Notes: generated from the letters alone by a model not told the origin. Shown: positions 26,789 to 35,732, counted from the stretch's first letter. The stretch: DNA of 64,000 bases from Hyphomicrobiales bacterium (GCA_900468805.1 UEIF01000029.1:1-64000); one strand, 5' to 3'. Translations and numbers: made by a program.

Positions 26789-29700
26789 ATGTCTCTCACC
26801 ATTGCCCAACGCCTCGATCGTCTGAAGGTGCGTACAGCCGAGCTTGCTCACTGGCGCGACAGGCAAAGCGTCGTGATCGACGGCTGGACCTTTAACGGCG
26901 AGCCGATCGCCCATCATCAGGACTGGCCGAACAGCAAGGGAACGGTTCATTTTTCGGCTTCCGCTACAGCGCCGCGCGACTGGCCAATCGATGAGGTTCG
27001 CCTGCAGCTCGATCTCGGCGGTGAGAGCTTGATCACGTTGCGCTATCCGGGCGGCCAGACCGAGACGTTCGGACTTGACCCCTATCATCAGGAATTCTCG
27101 ATCAAAGGCAGGGAGTTCTCGATCACCACTGACAGCGTTGCACGCTTTCCCTTTGGAGAGCCGAACAGGACGCCGAAGCTGAACAAAGCGCGGCTGATCT
27201 GGCTGGACGAACCGGTCCACAGACTGCACCTCCTGTTGCGGCAGATCGGCGAAGCAGCCGACGTGCTCGAAAGCCATGAGGTCCTGCCGCATCTGATCGA
27301 AGCAGCCGAACAGTCGCTGCGCAGCCTCGACTGGCCTTCGGACACGTCAGCCTATATTTCACGCACATCAGGTGCGATGATGCAGCAAAAGATCTGGGAA
27401 CTGCCGGAGCTTGAGGCAAACCCGGCGGGCCTTAATGAAGCACAGAGCGCTTCGGCGAGCGCCGCCTATGATGCGCTGATCGCCCGATTGAAAGAGCTTC
27501 AGAAGCGTTTTCCGCCGAACGGCGAACTGCTTCTGACCGGTCATGCCCATATCGACCTCGCATGGCTTTGGCCATACGGCGAGACGCGTCGGAAGATGCG
27601 CCGTACCTTCAGCACCGCGCTCTCGCTGATGGAGCGGTCGGACGACTTCCGCTTCAATCAATCGACCGCCCATTATTATGCGCAGATGGAGGAGGATGAT
27701 CCCGAACTTCTCGAGCGGATCAAGACGAAGGTCGCCGAGGGCAAGTGGGAAACTGTCGGCGGCATGTGGGTTGAACCCGACACCAACATGCCGACCGGTG
27801 AAAGCCTTGCACGGCAGGTGCTTTATGGGCAGCGCTATTTCGAGAAACACTTCGGCTTGCGCCACACGGTCTGCTGGCTGCCGGACTGCTTCGGCTTTTC
27901 GGGTGCCTTGCCGCAGATCCTGCAGCTTGGAGGCATCGACAGCTTCTTCACGATCAAGGTGAACTGGAGCGAGAGCAATCATATTCCGTCCGACCTTTTC
28001 TGGTGGAAGGGGCTGGATGGAAGCAAGGTCCTGACCCATACGTTCGACAATCCCATGCAGGGCTATAATGGTTTCGTGCGGCCAGATTGCTTCGTGCCGA
28101 CCTGGAAGAATTTCCGCGGCAAGACGCAGCACGACACGTCGCTGCTGGCGGTCGGCTACGGGGATGGCGGCGGTGGTGTTACCCCGGAGATGGTGGAACG
28201 CGAAGTGCAACTGCGTGACTTTCCGGCAATCCCCAAAGCGCGCTGGGGTACGGTGAAGGGCTTTTACCAAGAGGCCCACCGGACTGCAGCGGAAAAGGAG
28301 CTTCCAGTCTGGGATGGCGAGATCTATCTCGAACTGCACCGCGCGACGCTGACGACGCAAAGCGGCGTCAAGCGCAAGCACCGCCAGGCCGAACGGGCGC
28401 TGATCACGGCGGAAACGCTCGCTTCGCTCGCCCATCTGCTGGGTGCTGCCAAACCGCAAAGCCTGGAAGCGGATTGGCGCGTCGTCCTCAAGAACGAATT
28501 TCACGATATTCTGCCGGGTTCGAGCATCCGCGAAGTCTATATCGATGCCGAACAGGAACTCGACGGCGCCATCGGCAATGCCAAGGCGGAGCAGGCCAAG
28601 GCTTTGAAGGCGCTCTCGGCCCAGCTTCCGGCAGGCGGGGTGACGGATGCGGTGGTTGCCGTCAATCCTTCGCTCGCACCGCGGCCACTGACTGCTCGGC
28701 TGTCCGATGGAACGGTCGTGTCATCTGCCGATCCCGTCGCACCTCTTTCCGTCGCGGTCTTTGACCGCAAGGCATTGAAGCCCGCCGGTACGCTGAAAGC
28801 CGGCGCGCACAGCCTCGAAAACGAGCATTTGTCTGTCGTGATCGGCAAGGACGGCGCCGTTTCGAGCCTTGTTCACAAGGCAACGGGCAGGGAGGCGATC
28901 GAGGGTGCCGCAAACCAACTCTGGGTCTATCCGGCCGACAAGCCGCGCAACTGGGATGCCTGGGACGTCGATGCCGACTATGCCGAAAAGGCCGTCCGCC
29001 TCGACAAGCCTGAAAGCATCACCCTTGTTGAGCAAGGGGCACATCGTGCGGCGATCCGTGTCGTTTACCGGTACCGGGATTCGACGGTCAGGCAGCTTTA
29101 CGTGCTGACGGCCAACGCGCGCAGGCTCGATATCGAGACGACGATCGATTGGCATGACCGTCGCACACTGCTGAGGACGCTGAACCCGGTCGCCGTGCGC
29201 TCACGCACTGCCACCTTCGAATGCGCTTATGGCATCGTCGAGCGCCAGACGCACACGAACACTTCCTGGGAACAGGCAATGTTCGAGGCTGCCGCTCATC
29301 GGTTTGTCGATGTCAGCGAACCGGGCTTTGGTGTCGCTTTGCTCAACGATGCCAAATACGGCCACAGTGCGCGCGGCAATGTCATCGGCATGAGCCTCGT
29401 GCGCTCGCCGATCTATCCCGATCCGCTTGCCGACGAAGGCGAGCAGAGCTTCACCTATGCGCTGCTGCCGCATGCAGGCGCCTGGCATGAAGGGGGTGTT
29501 CTGGAGGAAGCGATCGATCTCAATCAGCCGCTCGTCACCATCGAGGCGAGCGGTCTTGCGGCGGGCACGCTGTCGCCGCTTGGTGTAGAGGGCACACCGG
29601 TCGCCTTTTCGGGGCTGAAACCGGCGGAGGAGGGAGACGGCCTTATCCTGCGGCTCTACGAGCCGGCAGGCAGGCGCGGTCGCCTGAAACTCGCCTTGCC

Positions 29701-29815
29701 CGCAGGGTGGCAGGCTTCCGGGGCTCTGAACATCCTCGAAGAGCCGATCGAACGTGCCGGACCTGCCGACATCATGCCATTTGAAATCCGGACCTGGCGG
29801 CTGAAGCAAGGTTAG
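26789..29815 (+). CDS. GH38 alpha-mannosidase
   Basis: This 1008-residue cytoplasmic enzyme removes alpha-mannose units. The zinc site begins with H252-A-H254-I-D256 in GHAHIDLAWLWP, and the nucleophile is D366 in CWLPDCFGFSG. A further ligand lies in FHDILPGSS. An N-terminal domain (about 1-235) precedes the catalytic domain, and beta-sandwich domains fill about 600-1008, the usual bacterial/fungal large GH38 plan. The ATG at 26789 has AGGA six bases upstream; the open frame to 26711 is rejected because it lacks a ribosome site. No signal peptide is present, so mannosides are cut after import. Confidence 0.93.
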   Translation: MSLTIAQRLDRLKVRTAELAHWRDRQSVVIDGWTFNGEPIAHHQDWPNSKGTVHFSASATAPRDWPIDEVRLQLDLGGESLITLRYPGGQTETFGLDPYHQEFSIKGREFSITTDSVARFPFGEPNRTPKLNKARLIWLDEPVHRLHLLLRQIGEAADVLESHEVLPHLIEAAEQSLRSLDWPSDTSAYISRTSGAMMQQKIWELPELEANPAGLNEAQSASASAAYDALIARLKELQKRFPPNGELLLTGHAHIDLAWLWPYGETRRKMRRTFSTALSLMERSDDFRFNQSTAHYYAQMEEDDPELLERIKTKVAEGKWETVGGMWVEPDTNMPTGESLARQVLYGQRYFEKHFGLRHTVCWLPDCFGFSGALPQILQLGGIDSFFTIKVNWSESNHIPSDLFWWKGLDGSKVLTHTFDNPMQGYNGFVRPDCFVPTWKNFRGKTQHDTSLLAVGYGDGGGGVTPEMVEREVQLRDFPAIPKARWGTVKGFYQEAHRTAAEKELPVWDGEIYLELHRATLTTQSGVKRKHRQAERALITAETLASLAHLLGAAKPQSLEADWRVVLKNEFHDILPGSSIREVYIDAEQELDGAIGNAKAEQAKALKALSAQLPAGGVTDAVVAVNPSLAPRPLTARLSDGTVVSSADPVAPLSVAVFDRKALKPAGTLKAGAHSLENEHLSVVIGKDGAVSSLVHKATGREAIEGAANQLWVYPADKPRNWDAWDVDADYAEKAVRLDKPESITLVEQGAHRAAIRVVYRYRDSTVRQLYVLTANARRLDIETTIDWHDRRTLLRTLNPVAVRSRTATFECAYGIVERQTHTNTSWEQAMFEAAAHRFVDVSEPGFGVALLNDAKYGHSARGNVIGMSLVRSPIYPDPLADEGEQSFTYALLPHAGAWHEGGVLEEAIDLNQPLVTIEASGLAAGTLSPLGVEGTPVAFSGLKPAEEGDGLILRLYEPAGRRGRLKLALPAGWQASGALNILEEPIERAGPADIMPFEIRTWRLKQG

Positions 29816-30064
29816 CCGCATCCGTATCCGGCATATTATCGCTGTGCATCTCGAACCCGTTGTTGATCGCTTGGAGCTCGATCGCGCGCATAGCGGGACC
29901 GGGACGCAAAGCGCCTGTCTCAACGGGAGCTCGGAAACGGCCGTGGCGGCGATGTAATCCTTGGATGAGACGTTTCGGGCAAAGTTTCAACATGTCGCAG
30001 TAGCCTGGTCCACGTCGGGCCCTATGTTTCGGCGTGTCCTTCACCAGTTCCCGAGGAAACGATC

Positions 30065-32095
30065 ATGACGGAATCCCCTAAGTCAGTACCGGCGCCTCGC
30101 GACCGGCATCTGCGCGACATGGCCAATTGCATCCGGTTTCTCTCGATGGACGCCGTCGAGAAGGCCAAGAGCGGGCATCCCGGCATGCCGATGGGCATGG
30201 CCGACATTGCCACCGTGCTCTTTTCCGATTTTCTGCATTTCGATGCAGAAGACCCCTACTGGTTCGATCGGGATCGTTTCCTGATCTCCAACGGGCACGG
30301 CTCGATGCTGCTCTACAGCCTGCTTTACCTGACCGGCTACCGGGATATGACGATCGAGGAAATCAAGAACTTCCGGCAGGTCGGCAGTAGGACGGCGGGG
30401 CATCCGGAATATCATCATGCCACGGGCATTGAGACGACCACGGGTCCGCTCGGACAGGGCATTGCCAATTCCGTCGGTTTCGCACTTGCCGAGCGCATCA
30501 TGAACGCCAGGTTCGGTGACGATCTTTCAAACCACCATACCTATGTCTTCCTCGGCGACGGATGCCTCATGGAGGGTATCAGCCAGGAGGCCATATCGCT
30601 CGCCGGCCATTTGAAGCTCGGCAAGCTGATTGCGTTCTGGGACAACAATTCGATATCGATCGACGGCGCGACAAGTCTTGCGGAATCCGACGATCAACCG
30701 GCGCGGTTCCGTGCGTCGAACTGGCATGTCCAGGAAATCGACGGACACGATACCGACGCCATCCGAAACGCGATCGTCGAAGCGCAGCGGGTCACCGATC
30801 GCCCATCGCTGATCGCCTGCAAAACCATCATCGGTTTCGGCTTTCCCACCCGCGCCGGCACGCAGAAGGCCCATAGTGATGCTCCGGGCGAAGAGGAAAT
30901 TGCCGGCGCCCGCAAGCTTCTCGGCTGGACTGCGCCACCCTTCGAGATCCCATCCGACCTTCTGGAAGCCTGGCGAAAGATCGGCGCGAAGGGACGCAAC
31001 GCCCGAATGGCCTGGGCTGTTCGGGTCCAGACGGCGAACGACGATGTTCGCCGGAACTTCGAGCGCCGTATGAAAGGGGAGTTGCCTGCCGACTGGACGA
31101 AAGCGATAGAGGCAGCAAAACAGGAGCTTCTGTCTGCTGACAAGGACCTTGCCACCAGACAAGCGAGCGGGATTGTTCTCAACCACCTTGCCGAAGCCCT
31201 CCCTGAGCTCATCGGCGGATCGGCGGACCTGACACCGTCGAACAATACGCGCGCCAAGTCCATGGTCGACATCGAGCCCGGCAAGTATAATGGATCCTAC
31301 GTCCACTACGGCGTGCGTGAGCACGGCATGGCTGCGGCCATCAACGGTATCGCCCTTCATGGTGGGCTGATCCCCTATGGCGGCACCTTCCTGACCTTCT
31401 CTGATTATGCCCGACCGTCCATCCGGTTGGCGGCGATGATGGAGGTGCGTTCGATCTTCGTGATGACGCATGACTCGATCGGTCTCGGTGAGGACGGCCC
31501 AACCCATCAGCCGGTCGAACATCTGACCGCCCTGCGTGCTATCCCGGGTCTTGCCGTGTTCCGCCCGGGTGATCCGATCGAGACGGCCGAATGCTGGCAG
31601 GCCATTCTCGACGCCCCGCGGCAGGCAGCCCTGATCGCGCTGTCCCGCCAGCCCATGCCGCTTCTGAGAAAGGAACCGGGCTCTCTCAACCTGTCGGCAA
31701 AGGGCGGATACGTTCTACTTGAAGCCGTGGGCGGCGCTCGAGAGCTGACGATCATGTCGACCGGATCGGAATTGCATCTCGCCGTCGAGGCGAGGACGAG
31801 GCTCCAGGCGGAAGGCATTCCAACCGCGGTCGTCTCCATGCCGTGCCGCCTGTTGTTCGAGGCGCAGACGTCAGACTATAGGCGTGAGGTTCTTGGAGAA
31901 GGAACCGCACGGGTGGCTGTCGAAGCGGCCGTCCAGGATAGCTGGGACAGATATCTCGGGCTCGACGGACGGTTCGTGGGCATGCACAGCTTCGGTGCGT
32001 CGGGAAAGATCGACGACGTTTACAAGAAGTTCGGCATCACGACCGACGCAGTTGTGAAAGCCGCCCAAGGGGCACTGGGTCTTCGCCGTCGGTGA
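30065..32095 (+). CDS. tkt: Transketolase
   Basis: This 676-residue thiamine-diphosphate enzyme moves two-carbon units in the pentose phosphate pathway. It has SGHPGMPMGMAD (36-47), the cofactor motif GDGCLMEG (164-171), the pyrimidine-domain REHGMAAAINGIALHGG and THDSIGLGEDGPTHQP substrate loop, and the C-terminal domain. Length and motif order are normal. It stands alone between the mannoside cluster and the TetR locus, so it may be an extra copy serving pentose or sugar flux from the catabolic operons. The 249 bases upstream show no clear regulatory site. Confidence 0.95.
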   Translation: MTESPKSVPAPRDRHLRDMANCIRFLSMDAVEKAKSGHPGMPMGMADIATVLFSDFLHFDAEDPYWFDRDRFLISNGHGSMLLYSLLYLTGYRDMTIEEIKNFRQVGSRTAGHPEYHHATGIETTTGPLGQGIANSVGFALAERIMNARFGDDLSNHHTYVFLGDGCLMEGISQEAISLAGHLKLGKLIAFWDNNSISIDGATSLAESDDQPARFRASNWHVQEIDGHDTDAIRNAIVEAQRVTDRPSLIACKTIIGFGFPTRAGTQKAHSDAPGEEEIAGARKLLGWTAPPFEIPSDLLEAWRKIGAKGRNARMAWAVRVQTANDDVRRNFERRMKGELPADWTKAIEAAKQELLSADKDLATRQASGIVLNHLAEALPELIGGSADLTPSNNTRAKSMVDIEPGKYNGSYVHYGVREHGMAAAINGIALHGGLIPYGGTFLTFSDYARPSIRLAAMMEVRSIFVMTHDSIGLGEDGPTHQPVEHLTALRAIPGLAVFRPGDPIETAECWQAILDAPRQAALIALSRQPMPLLRKEPGSLNLSAKGGYVLLEAVGGARELTIMSTGSELHLAVEARTRLQAEGIPTAVVSMPCRLLFEAQTSDYRREVLGEGTARVAVEAAVQDSWDRYLGLDGRFVGMHSFGASGKIDDVYKKFGITTDAVVKAAQGALGLRRR

Positions 32096-32506
32096 GTGGT
32101 TGGCGGACGCAGCCGGCTTGTCGTCCCCGACGGCTCGTGGCGCACGCGCCTGAAAATGTCGATTCCCTGGGCTGATCGGCTAGCCCAAACATTATGCGCG
32201 AGCAGGCATGTGGTGCGATTTCGCCAAGGACTCGAGGAGCACGATCCGACGGAAGACATGGCGAGAGATGCTTCGACAGCTTCTGGTTAGGGTCGCTCGT
32301 CGCTGGCGGTTCGGCATCGACTTCAAGATCGGATCGATGTCGTCTGGAACGACGAAGATCCGATCGCCCATGCGATGACATCATTGATATTGCGCGTTCT
32401 CTTATACGGTCGGGCAGCTGATGGGCCGGCCGTGTCGGACGTTGCCTGCCCATCGTGAGCACGCGTGAAAGCGGAGCACCGGGCAGTCAGCACCATTTCT
32501 CACACG
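32096..32506. other. Long intergenic stretch without a convincing gene
   Basis: Several open frames occur here (for example on the minus strand to 32462), but they overlap each other and the transketolase end, and none shows a domain or ribosome site. A decayed gene is possible. The TetR-operator promoter begins directly after this stretch. Confidence 0.5.
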
Positions 32507-32535
32507 TTGACACAAAACCTACTAGAAGGTAGATA
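32507..32535 (+). promoter_or_regulatory. TetR operator site 1 inside a promoter, upstream of flgD
   Basis: TTGACA (32507-32512), a 17-base spacer and TAGATA (32530-32535) form a promoter-like element. The palindrome ACCTACTAGAAGGT occupies 32517-32530, filling the spacer. The same design recurs before tetR at 33433-33461 with identical spacing. The promoter points toward flgD, about 180 bases before its ATG. Confidence 0.65.
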
Positions 32536-32642
32536 ATTGTGCGCTTCTCTGACGCATCATCCGAAGCACTGGCGCGTCGTTCATTTGCGCCAACCAACTG
32601 AGCCTATCCAACACTATCTCATGCCGAAGACGCTCTTCAGGC

Positions 32643-32658
32643 TACCTACTAGTAGGTA
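32643..32658. promoter_or_regulatory. TetR operator site 2, perfect 16-base palindrome before flgD
   Basis: TACCTACTAGTAGGTA is a perfect 16-base palindrome, 57 bases before the flgD ATG and about 110 bases after site 1. It is the most symmetric of the four copies. No strong -35/-10 pair surrounds it, so it may be a second repressor site that blocks elongation or loops with site 1. Confidence 0.65.
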
Positions 32659-32715
32659 ATGATCGTAAACTGGAAGGCCGTTTTAAGCCTTAACCCCAAA
32701 CAACCGAGATCGACT

Positions 32716-33150
32716 ATGACGACAAATCCTCTCACAGGCGTCGGCTCCTCTCTGGCGGGTAGCACGGCTACCGCCCAGCAGAAGGCGATGGTGAATTATG
32801 ACGACTTTTTGCAGCTTCTGATCGCGCAACTGAAGAACCAGGATCCGACCGACCCCGTGGATGCCAGCGAACAACTGGCGCAGCTCGTCAGTTTCTCGCA
32901 GGTCGAGCAGACGATCCAGACGAATCAGAAGCTGGATGCCCTGCTGGCGGGCTCCAACCTTGCCCAGGCCGGCAGCTATATCGGCAGCTACATCGAAAGC
33001 GCAGACGGTACGGTCAAAGGTACGATTGCTTCCGTCAAAATCTACAGCGACGGAATCATAGCCACGACGACGGAGGGCGGGAAGATTCTCGTCCAGCCGG
33101 GTGTCAGCCTCTCGCAGCCAAGCGGCAGTAGCGCTGCAGCCATCGAATGA
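32716..33150 (+). CDS. flgD: Flagellar hook assembly scaffold FlgD (short form)
   Basis: This 144-residue protein carries the FlgD N-terminal signature: YDDFLQLLIAQLKNQDPTDPVDASEQLAQLVSFSQVEQTIQTN. A small beta region (GSYIESADGTVKGTIASVKIYSDGIIATT) follows, but the C-terminal FlgD Ig and FnIII-like domains of enteric FlgD are missing, as is usual in short alphaproteobacterial forms. FlgD caps the growing hook so that hook subunits polymerise. The ATG at 32716 is chosen by homology; the in-frame ATG at 32659 abuts the operator. No other flagellar gene is near, and two TetR sites precede it. Confidence 0.85.
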   Translation: MTTNPLTGVGSSLAGSTATAQQKAMVNYDDFLQLLIAQLKNQDPTDPVDASEQLAQLVSFSQVEQTIQTNQKLDALLAGSNLAQAGSYIGSYIESADGTVKGTIASVKIYSDGIIATTTEGGKILVQPGVSLSQPSGSSAAAIE

Positions 33151-33159
33151 TCCTGACTA

Positions 33160-33387
33160 TCATCGACGTTTTTTGCACCCCGAGAAAGAATATGTCGGGC
33201 AAGCCCTTGAGGGATTGCCCGATAGATCTGCGAAATTAATCGTTGAACGGTCGCTTCCGGTAAAAACATAGGAGCCTTTCTCATCGGGCGCCTCCTCCTC
33301 GAGCAGATAGCCAAGGTCGCGGGAGATCACCAGCCAGCCATGCTTGTTACCGTGATCGATGCGGCTATAGCGGCTCTCTGCCGCCGT
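33160..33387 (-). other. Possible gene remnant without start codon
   Basis: An open minus-strand frame of 75 codons lies in the 318-base flgD-tetR gap. It reads protein-like in its first half (SRYSRIDHGNKHGWLVISRDL, then LLEEEAPDEKGSYVFTG) but has a stop directly upstream, no ATG, and only an internal GTG. The second half overlaps the hairpin at 33195-33222 and looks non-coding. It could be the decayed end of a gene or chance. Confidence 0.22.
33195..33222 (+). terminator. Hairpin downstream of flgD
   Basis: TCGGGCAA (33195-33202) pairs perfectly with TTGCCCGA (33215-33222) around a 12-base loop that itself can fold (CCCTTGAGGG). It lies 45 bases after the flgD stop. No T run follows, so it may be a weak or Rho-assisted terminator. 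Confidence 0.45.
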
Positions 33388-33432
33388 TCATCAGCTTTGG
33401 AGCACCTTTCGGAATTAGGAAGGAATACGCAG

Positions 33433-33461
33433 TTGACGATCTTCCTACTAGAAGGTAGATA
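33433..33461 (+). promoter_or_regulatory. tetR promoter with operator site 3 in the spacer
   Basis: TTGACG (33433-33438), a 17-base spacer and TAGATA (33456-33461) enclose TCCTACTAGAAGGT. The -35, operator core and -10 have the same spacing as site 1. The tetR ATG follows eight bases after the -10 element, giving a near-leaderless message and a direct means of self-repression. Confidence 0.65.
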
Positions 33462-33468
33462 CAGGCGT

Positions 33469-34050
33469 ATGAGCAATCTTTCGAATACCTATGACGAGAT
33501 CCTGAACAGTGCGGAAAAGCTGATCGTATCAGGTGGCTATAACGGGTTCAGCTACGCCGACATCGCTGCGGTTGTCGGGATCCGCAAGGCCAGCATCCAT
33601 CATCATTTTCCAAGCAAGGCCGATCTGGCGCGTGCTCTTGTCGCCCGCTACCGCGCAAACGCCGTGACTGGCTTGGCCGAGGTCGAAAGCAAGTTTAGCG
33701 ATCCGCTTGAGCTGCTGAAGACCTATGCCGGTTTTTGGGCTCAATGCATCGGGGATGCAAGCCGTCCGTTTTGTGTCTGCGCGCTTCTTGCAAGCGAGCT
33801 GCCGGCCCTTCCTCCGGAGGTCGCGGTCGAAGTGCGCGCCTATTTCCAACATCTTTCAGGATGGCTGACATCGGTCATCGAGCGTGGTGACCAGCAAGGA
33901 GCTCTGGTGATCTCGTGCCCGGCGCGCGTAGAGGCAGAGGCTTTCATGGCCACCGTTCACGGTGCCATGCTGTCGGCCCGAGCCTATGGAACGCCTGCTG
34001 TCTTTGAGCTAATTCTTGAGCCAAGTCTTCAGCGGCTGCGGCCGCGGTGA
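33469..34050 (+). CDS. TetR-family transcriptional repressor
   Basis: This 193-residue regulator has a TetR helix-turn-helix at about residues 8-52 (SYADIAAVVGIRKASIHHHFPSKADLARAL) and an all-helical ligand domain with a cysteine pair region (RPFCVCALLASELPALP). The start at 33469 is chosen because the longer frame to 33340 would run through its own promoter. Four copies of one palindrome around it (32517, 32643, 33443, 34118) are the likely binding sites. The inducer is unknown; the C-V-C cysteines could sense an electrophile or thiol reagent, which is only a guess. Confidence 0.9.
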   Translation: MSNLSNTYDEILNSAEKLIVSGGYNGFSYADIAAVVGIRKASIHHHFPSKADLARALVARYRANAVTGLAEVESKFSDPLELLKTYAGFWAQCIGDASRPFCVCALLASELPALPPEVAVEVRAYFQHLSGWLTSVIERGDQQGALVISCPARVEAEAFMATVHGAMLSARAYGTPAVFELILEPSLQRLRPR

Positions 34051-34117
34051 TCTAATTCCCGGCGACCGGGCGGCGCGTCGACGGGGAACATGCGTGACAA
34101 AACAGCGCCGCAAAAAC

Positions 34118-34133
34118 TACCAACTAGTAGGTA
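34118..34133. promoter_or_regulatory. TetR operator site 4 before the redox operon
   Basis: TACCAACTAGTAGGTA differs from the perfect palindrome of site 2 at one base. It ends 11 bases before the ATG at 34145 and overlaps the ribosome site, so bound repressor would block transcription arriving from tetR or a close promoter. No clear -35/-10 pair is seen. Confidence 0.6.
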
Positions 34134-34144
34134 AGGAACCTCAA

Positions 34145-34774
34145 ATGTTGCGCAGACTTCTTCCAGTAATCATGGTCGCCGGCTTGGTTGGCGTTCCAGC
34201 AACGCTTGTTTCGCCGGTCTCTGCCCAGGCCGAAGACAAAAAGGCCGAACTCAACATCCGGGGCAGTGTCGTCAACTTCACCGATGCTACCTTGAAGGTG
34301 AAGACGCGCGAGGGAGAAACCGTTGACGTCGCTCTTGCCGACGGCTGGCAGGTCGCCAGTGTCGCTAACGCGAAGGTCTCCGACATCCAGCCCGGAGACT
34401 ATGTGGGCATCGCCTCCCTGCCGAAGGAGCAGGGTGGAGACGGCGCTCTTGAAGTTCTGATCTTTCCGCCTGCACTCAGGGGAGCCGGCGAGGGAAGCTT
34501 CGGCTGGGACCTCAAGCCCAACAGCAGCATGACCAATGCTACCGTCGCCGATGCGGTCACGGACGTCGACGGCCGGACCGTTACCGTGTCCTACCACGGC
34601 AAGGAAAAGAAGATCTCCATTCCGGACGGTACTCCGGTCGTGACTATCGCCCCAGCAACCAAGGACGACCTGGTCGCAGGAGCAGTCGTGTTTATCCCGG
34701 CCGAGAAGGCTTCGAGCGGGACAGTCGCGCATCGCGTTATCGTTGGCAAGAATGGCGTGGTGCCCCCCATGTGA
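34145..34774 (+). CDS. Exported beta-repeat protein (DUF5666-like)
   Basis: This 209-residue protein has a Sec signal peptide (MLRRLLPVIMVAGLVGVPATLVSPVSAQAE). The mature part contains two similar beta modules: IRGSVVNFTDATLKVKTREGE...IQPGDYVGI and ADAVTDVDGRTVTVSYHGKEK...LVAGAVVFI. This small OB-like repeat resembles DUF5666 proteins; the name is tentative. It leads a set with a membrane cytochrome b and a molybdoenzyme, and so may help the enzyme at the periplasmic face. AAGGA lies seven bases before the ATG, and TetR site 4 directly upstream. Confidence 0.8.
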   Translation: MLRRLLPVIMVAGLVGVPATLVSPVSAQAEDKKAELNIRGSVVNFTDATLKVKTREGETVDVALADGWQVASVANAKVSDIQPGDYVGIASLPKEQGGDGALEVLIFPPALRGAGEGSFGWDLKPNSSMTNATVADAVTDVDGRTVTVSYHGKEKKISIPDGTPVVTIAPATKDDLVAGAVVFIPAEKASSGTVAHRVIVGKNGVVPPM

Positions 34775-34877
34775 GCCACGTCGCCGCCGGTCAGCTTCCG
34801 CCCCATTGGCCGACCGGCGGCATCCAGCTGTTCATCGCAAATACGCAACAATTCAGCCCGACCGGAGGGCCGCATCC

Positions 34878-35732
34878 ATGAGCGACAGTCCCGACAACGA
34901 CAATATGCAGTATCCCCGGACGCTAATGATCCATCGTCATTCCCTGGTCACGCGGCTGACGCATTGGCTGAACGTGATCTGTCTGAGCGTCCTGCTCTTG
35001 AGCGGATTGCAGATTTTCAACGCTCATCCCGAACTGTACTGGGGACACTATGGTGCAGACGGGGATCCATCTGTACTGACGATCGGCTCGAGCGGACAGG
35101 GCGACGATACGCGTGGTTTCGTCCGGATCGCTGGTGTCGAGGTGCCGACGACCGGTATCCTGGGCGTCTCGACCTTTGAGGGAGAGCCGACGCCGCGGGC
35201 GTTTCCGGCCTGGGCGACCATCCCGTCGTTTCAGGATCTCGCAACCGGCCGCCGCTGGCACTTCTTCTTTGCCTGGCTATTTCTCGTCAACGGCATTTTC
35301 TACCTCGGCTTCAGCGTCCTGAGCGGTCATTTTCGACGTGACCTTGCCCCGGGGCGCAGAGACCTTTCCCCGCGTCATCTGTGGCACGAAATCCGTGACC
35401 ATGCCCGTCTGCGCTTCCCGGAAGGGGAACAAGCGAAGCGCTACAACGCGCTTCAAAAGCTCACCTACCTCGCCGTGATCGTCATTCTGCTGCCGACGAT
35501 GTTGCTGACCGGCCTGACAATGTCCCCCGGCTTTGATGCCATCGTGCCGACCCTGGTGGACATTTTCGGCGGGCGCCAGTCGGCGCGCACGATCCACTTC
35601 ATGACCGCAACGCTTCTCGTGCTCTTCGTGTTCGTGCATGTGGCGATGGTCGTACTGTCGGGAACCTGGAACAATATGCGCTCAATGATCACGGGCCGCT
35701 ATGCCATCAGAGAGAAAGGTCCACATACATGA
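34878..35732 (+). CDS. Membrane cytochrome b (b561-type), partner of the molybdoenzyme
   Basis: This 284-residue protein has four membrane spans with histidines placed for two b hemes (LTHWLN, RRWHFFFAW, RTIHFMTAT, FVHVAMVV). A 90-residue loop between spans 1 and 2 is predicted periplasmic. Such subunits carry electrons between quinone and a periplasmic oxidoreductase. GGAGGG lies nine bases before the ATG. The stop overlaps the molybdoenzyme start by four bases, so the two are coupled, as in YedY-YedZ-like pairs, although this cytochrome is a different family from YedZ. Confidence 0.88.
   Translation: MSDSPDNDNMQYPRTLMIHRHSLVTRLTHWLNVICLSVLLLSGLQIFNAHPELYWGHYGADGDPSVLTIGSSGQGDDTRGFVRIAGVEVPTTGILGVSTFEGEPTPRAFPAWATIPSFQDLATGRRWHFFFAWLFLVNGIFYLGFSVLSGHFRRDLAPGRRDLSPRHLWHEIRDHARLRFPEGEQAKRYNALQKLTYLAVIVILLPTMLLTGLTMSPGFDAIVPTLVDIFGGRQSARTIHFMTATLLVLFVFVHVAMVVLSGTWNNMRSMITGRYAIREKGPHT

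Noticed and set aside
29772..30044. Minus-strand 90-codon frame between the mannosidase and transketolase genes
   Set aside because: It overlaps the end of the mannosidase and lacks a ribosome site and domain; part reads protein-like, but not enough to call a gene.
32037..32462. Minus-strand frame of 141 codons after transketolase
   Set aside because: It overlaps the transketolase end, has no domain or ribosome site, and its arginine-serine-rich composition is typical of non-coding frames.
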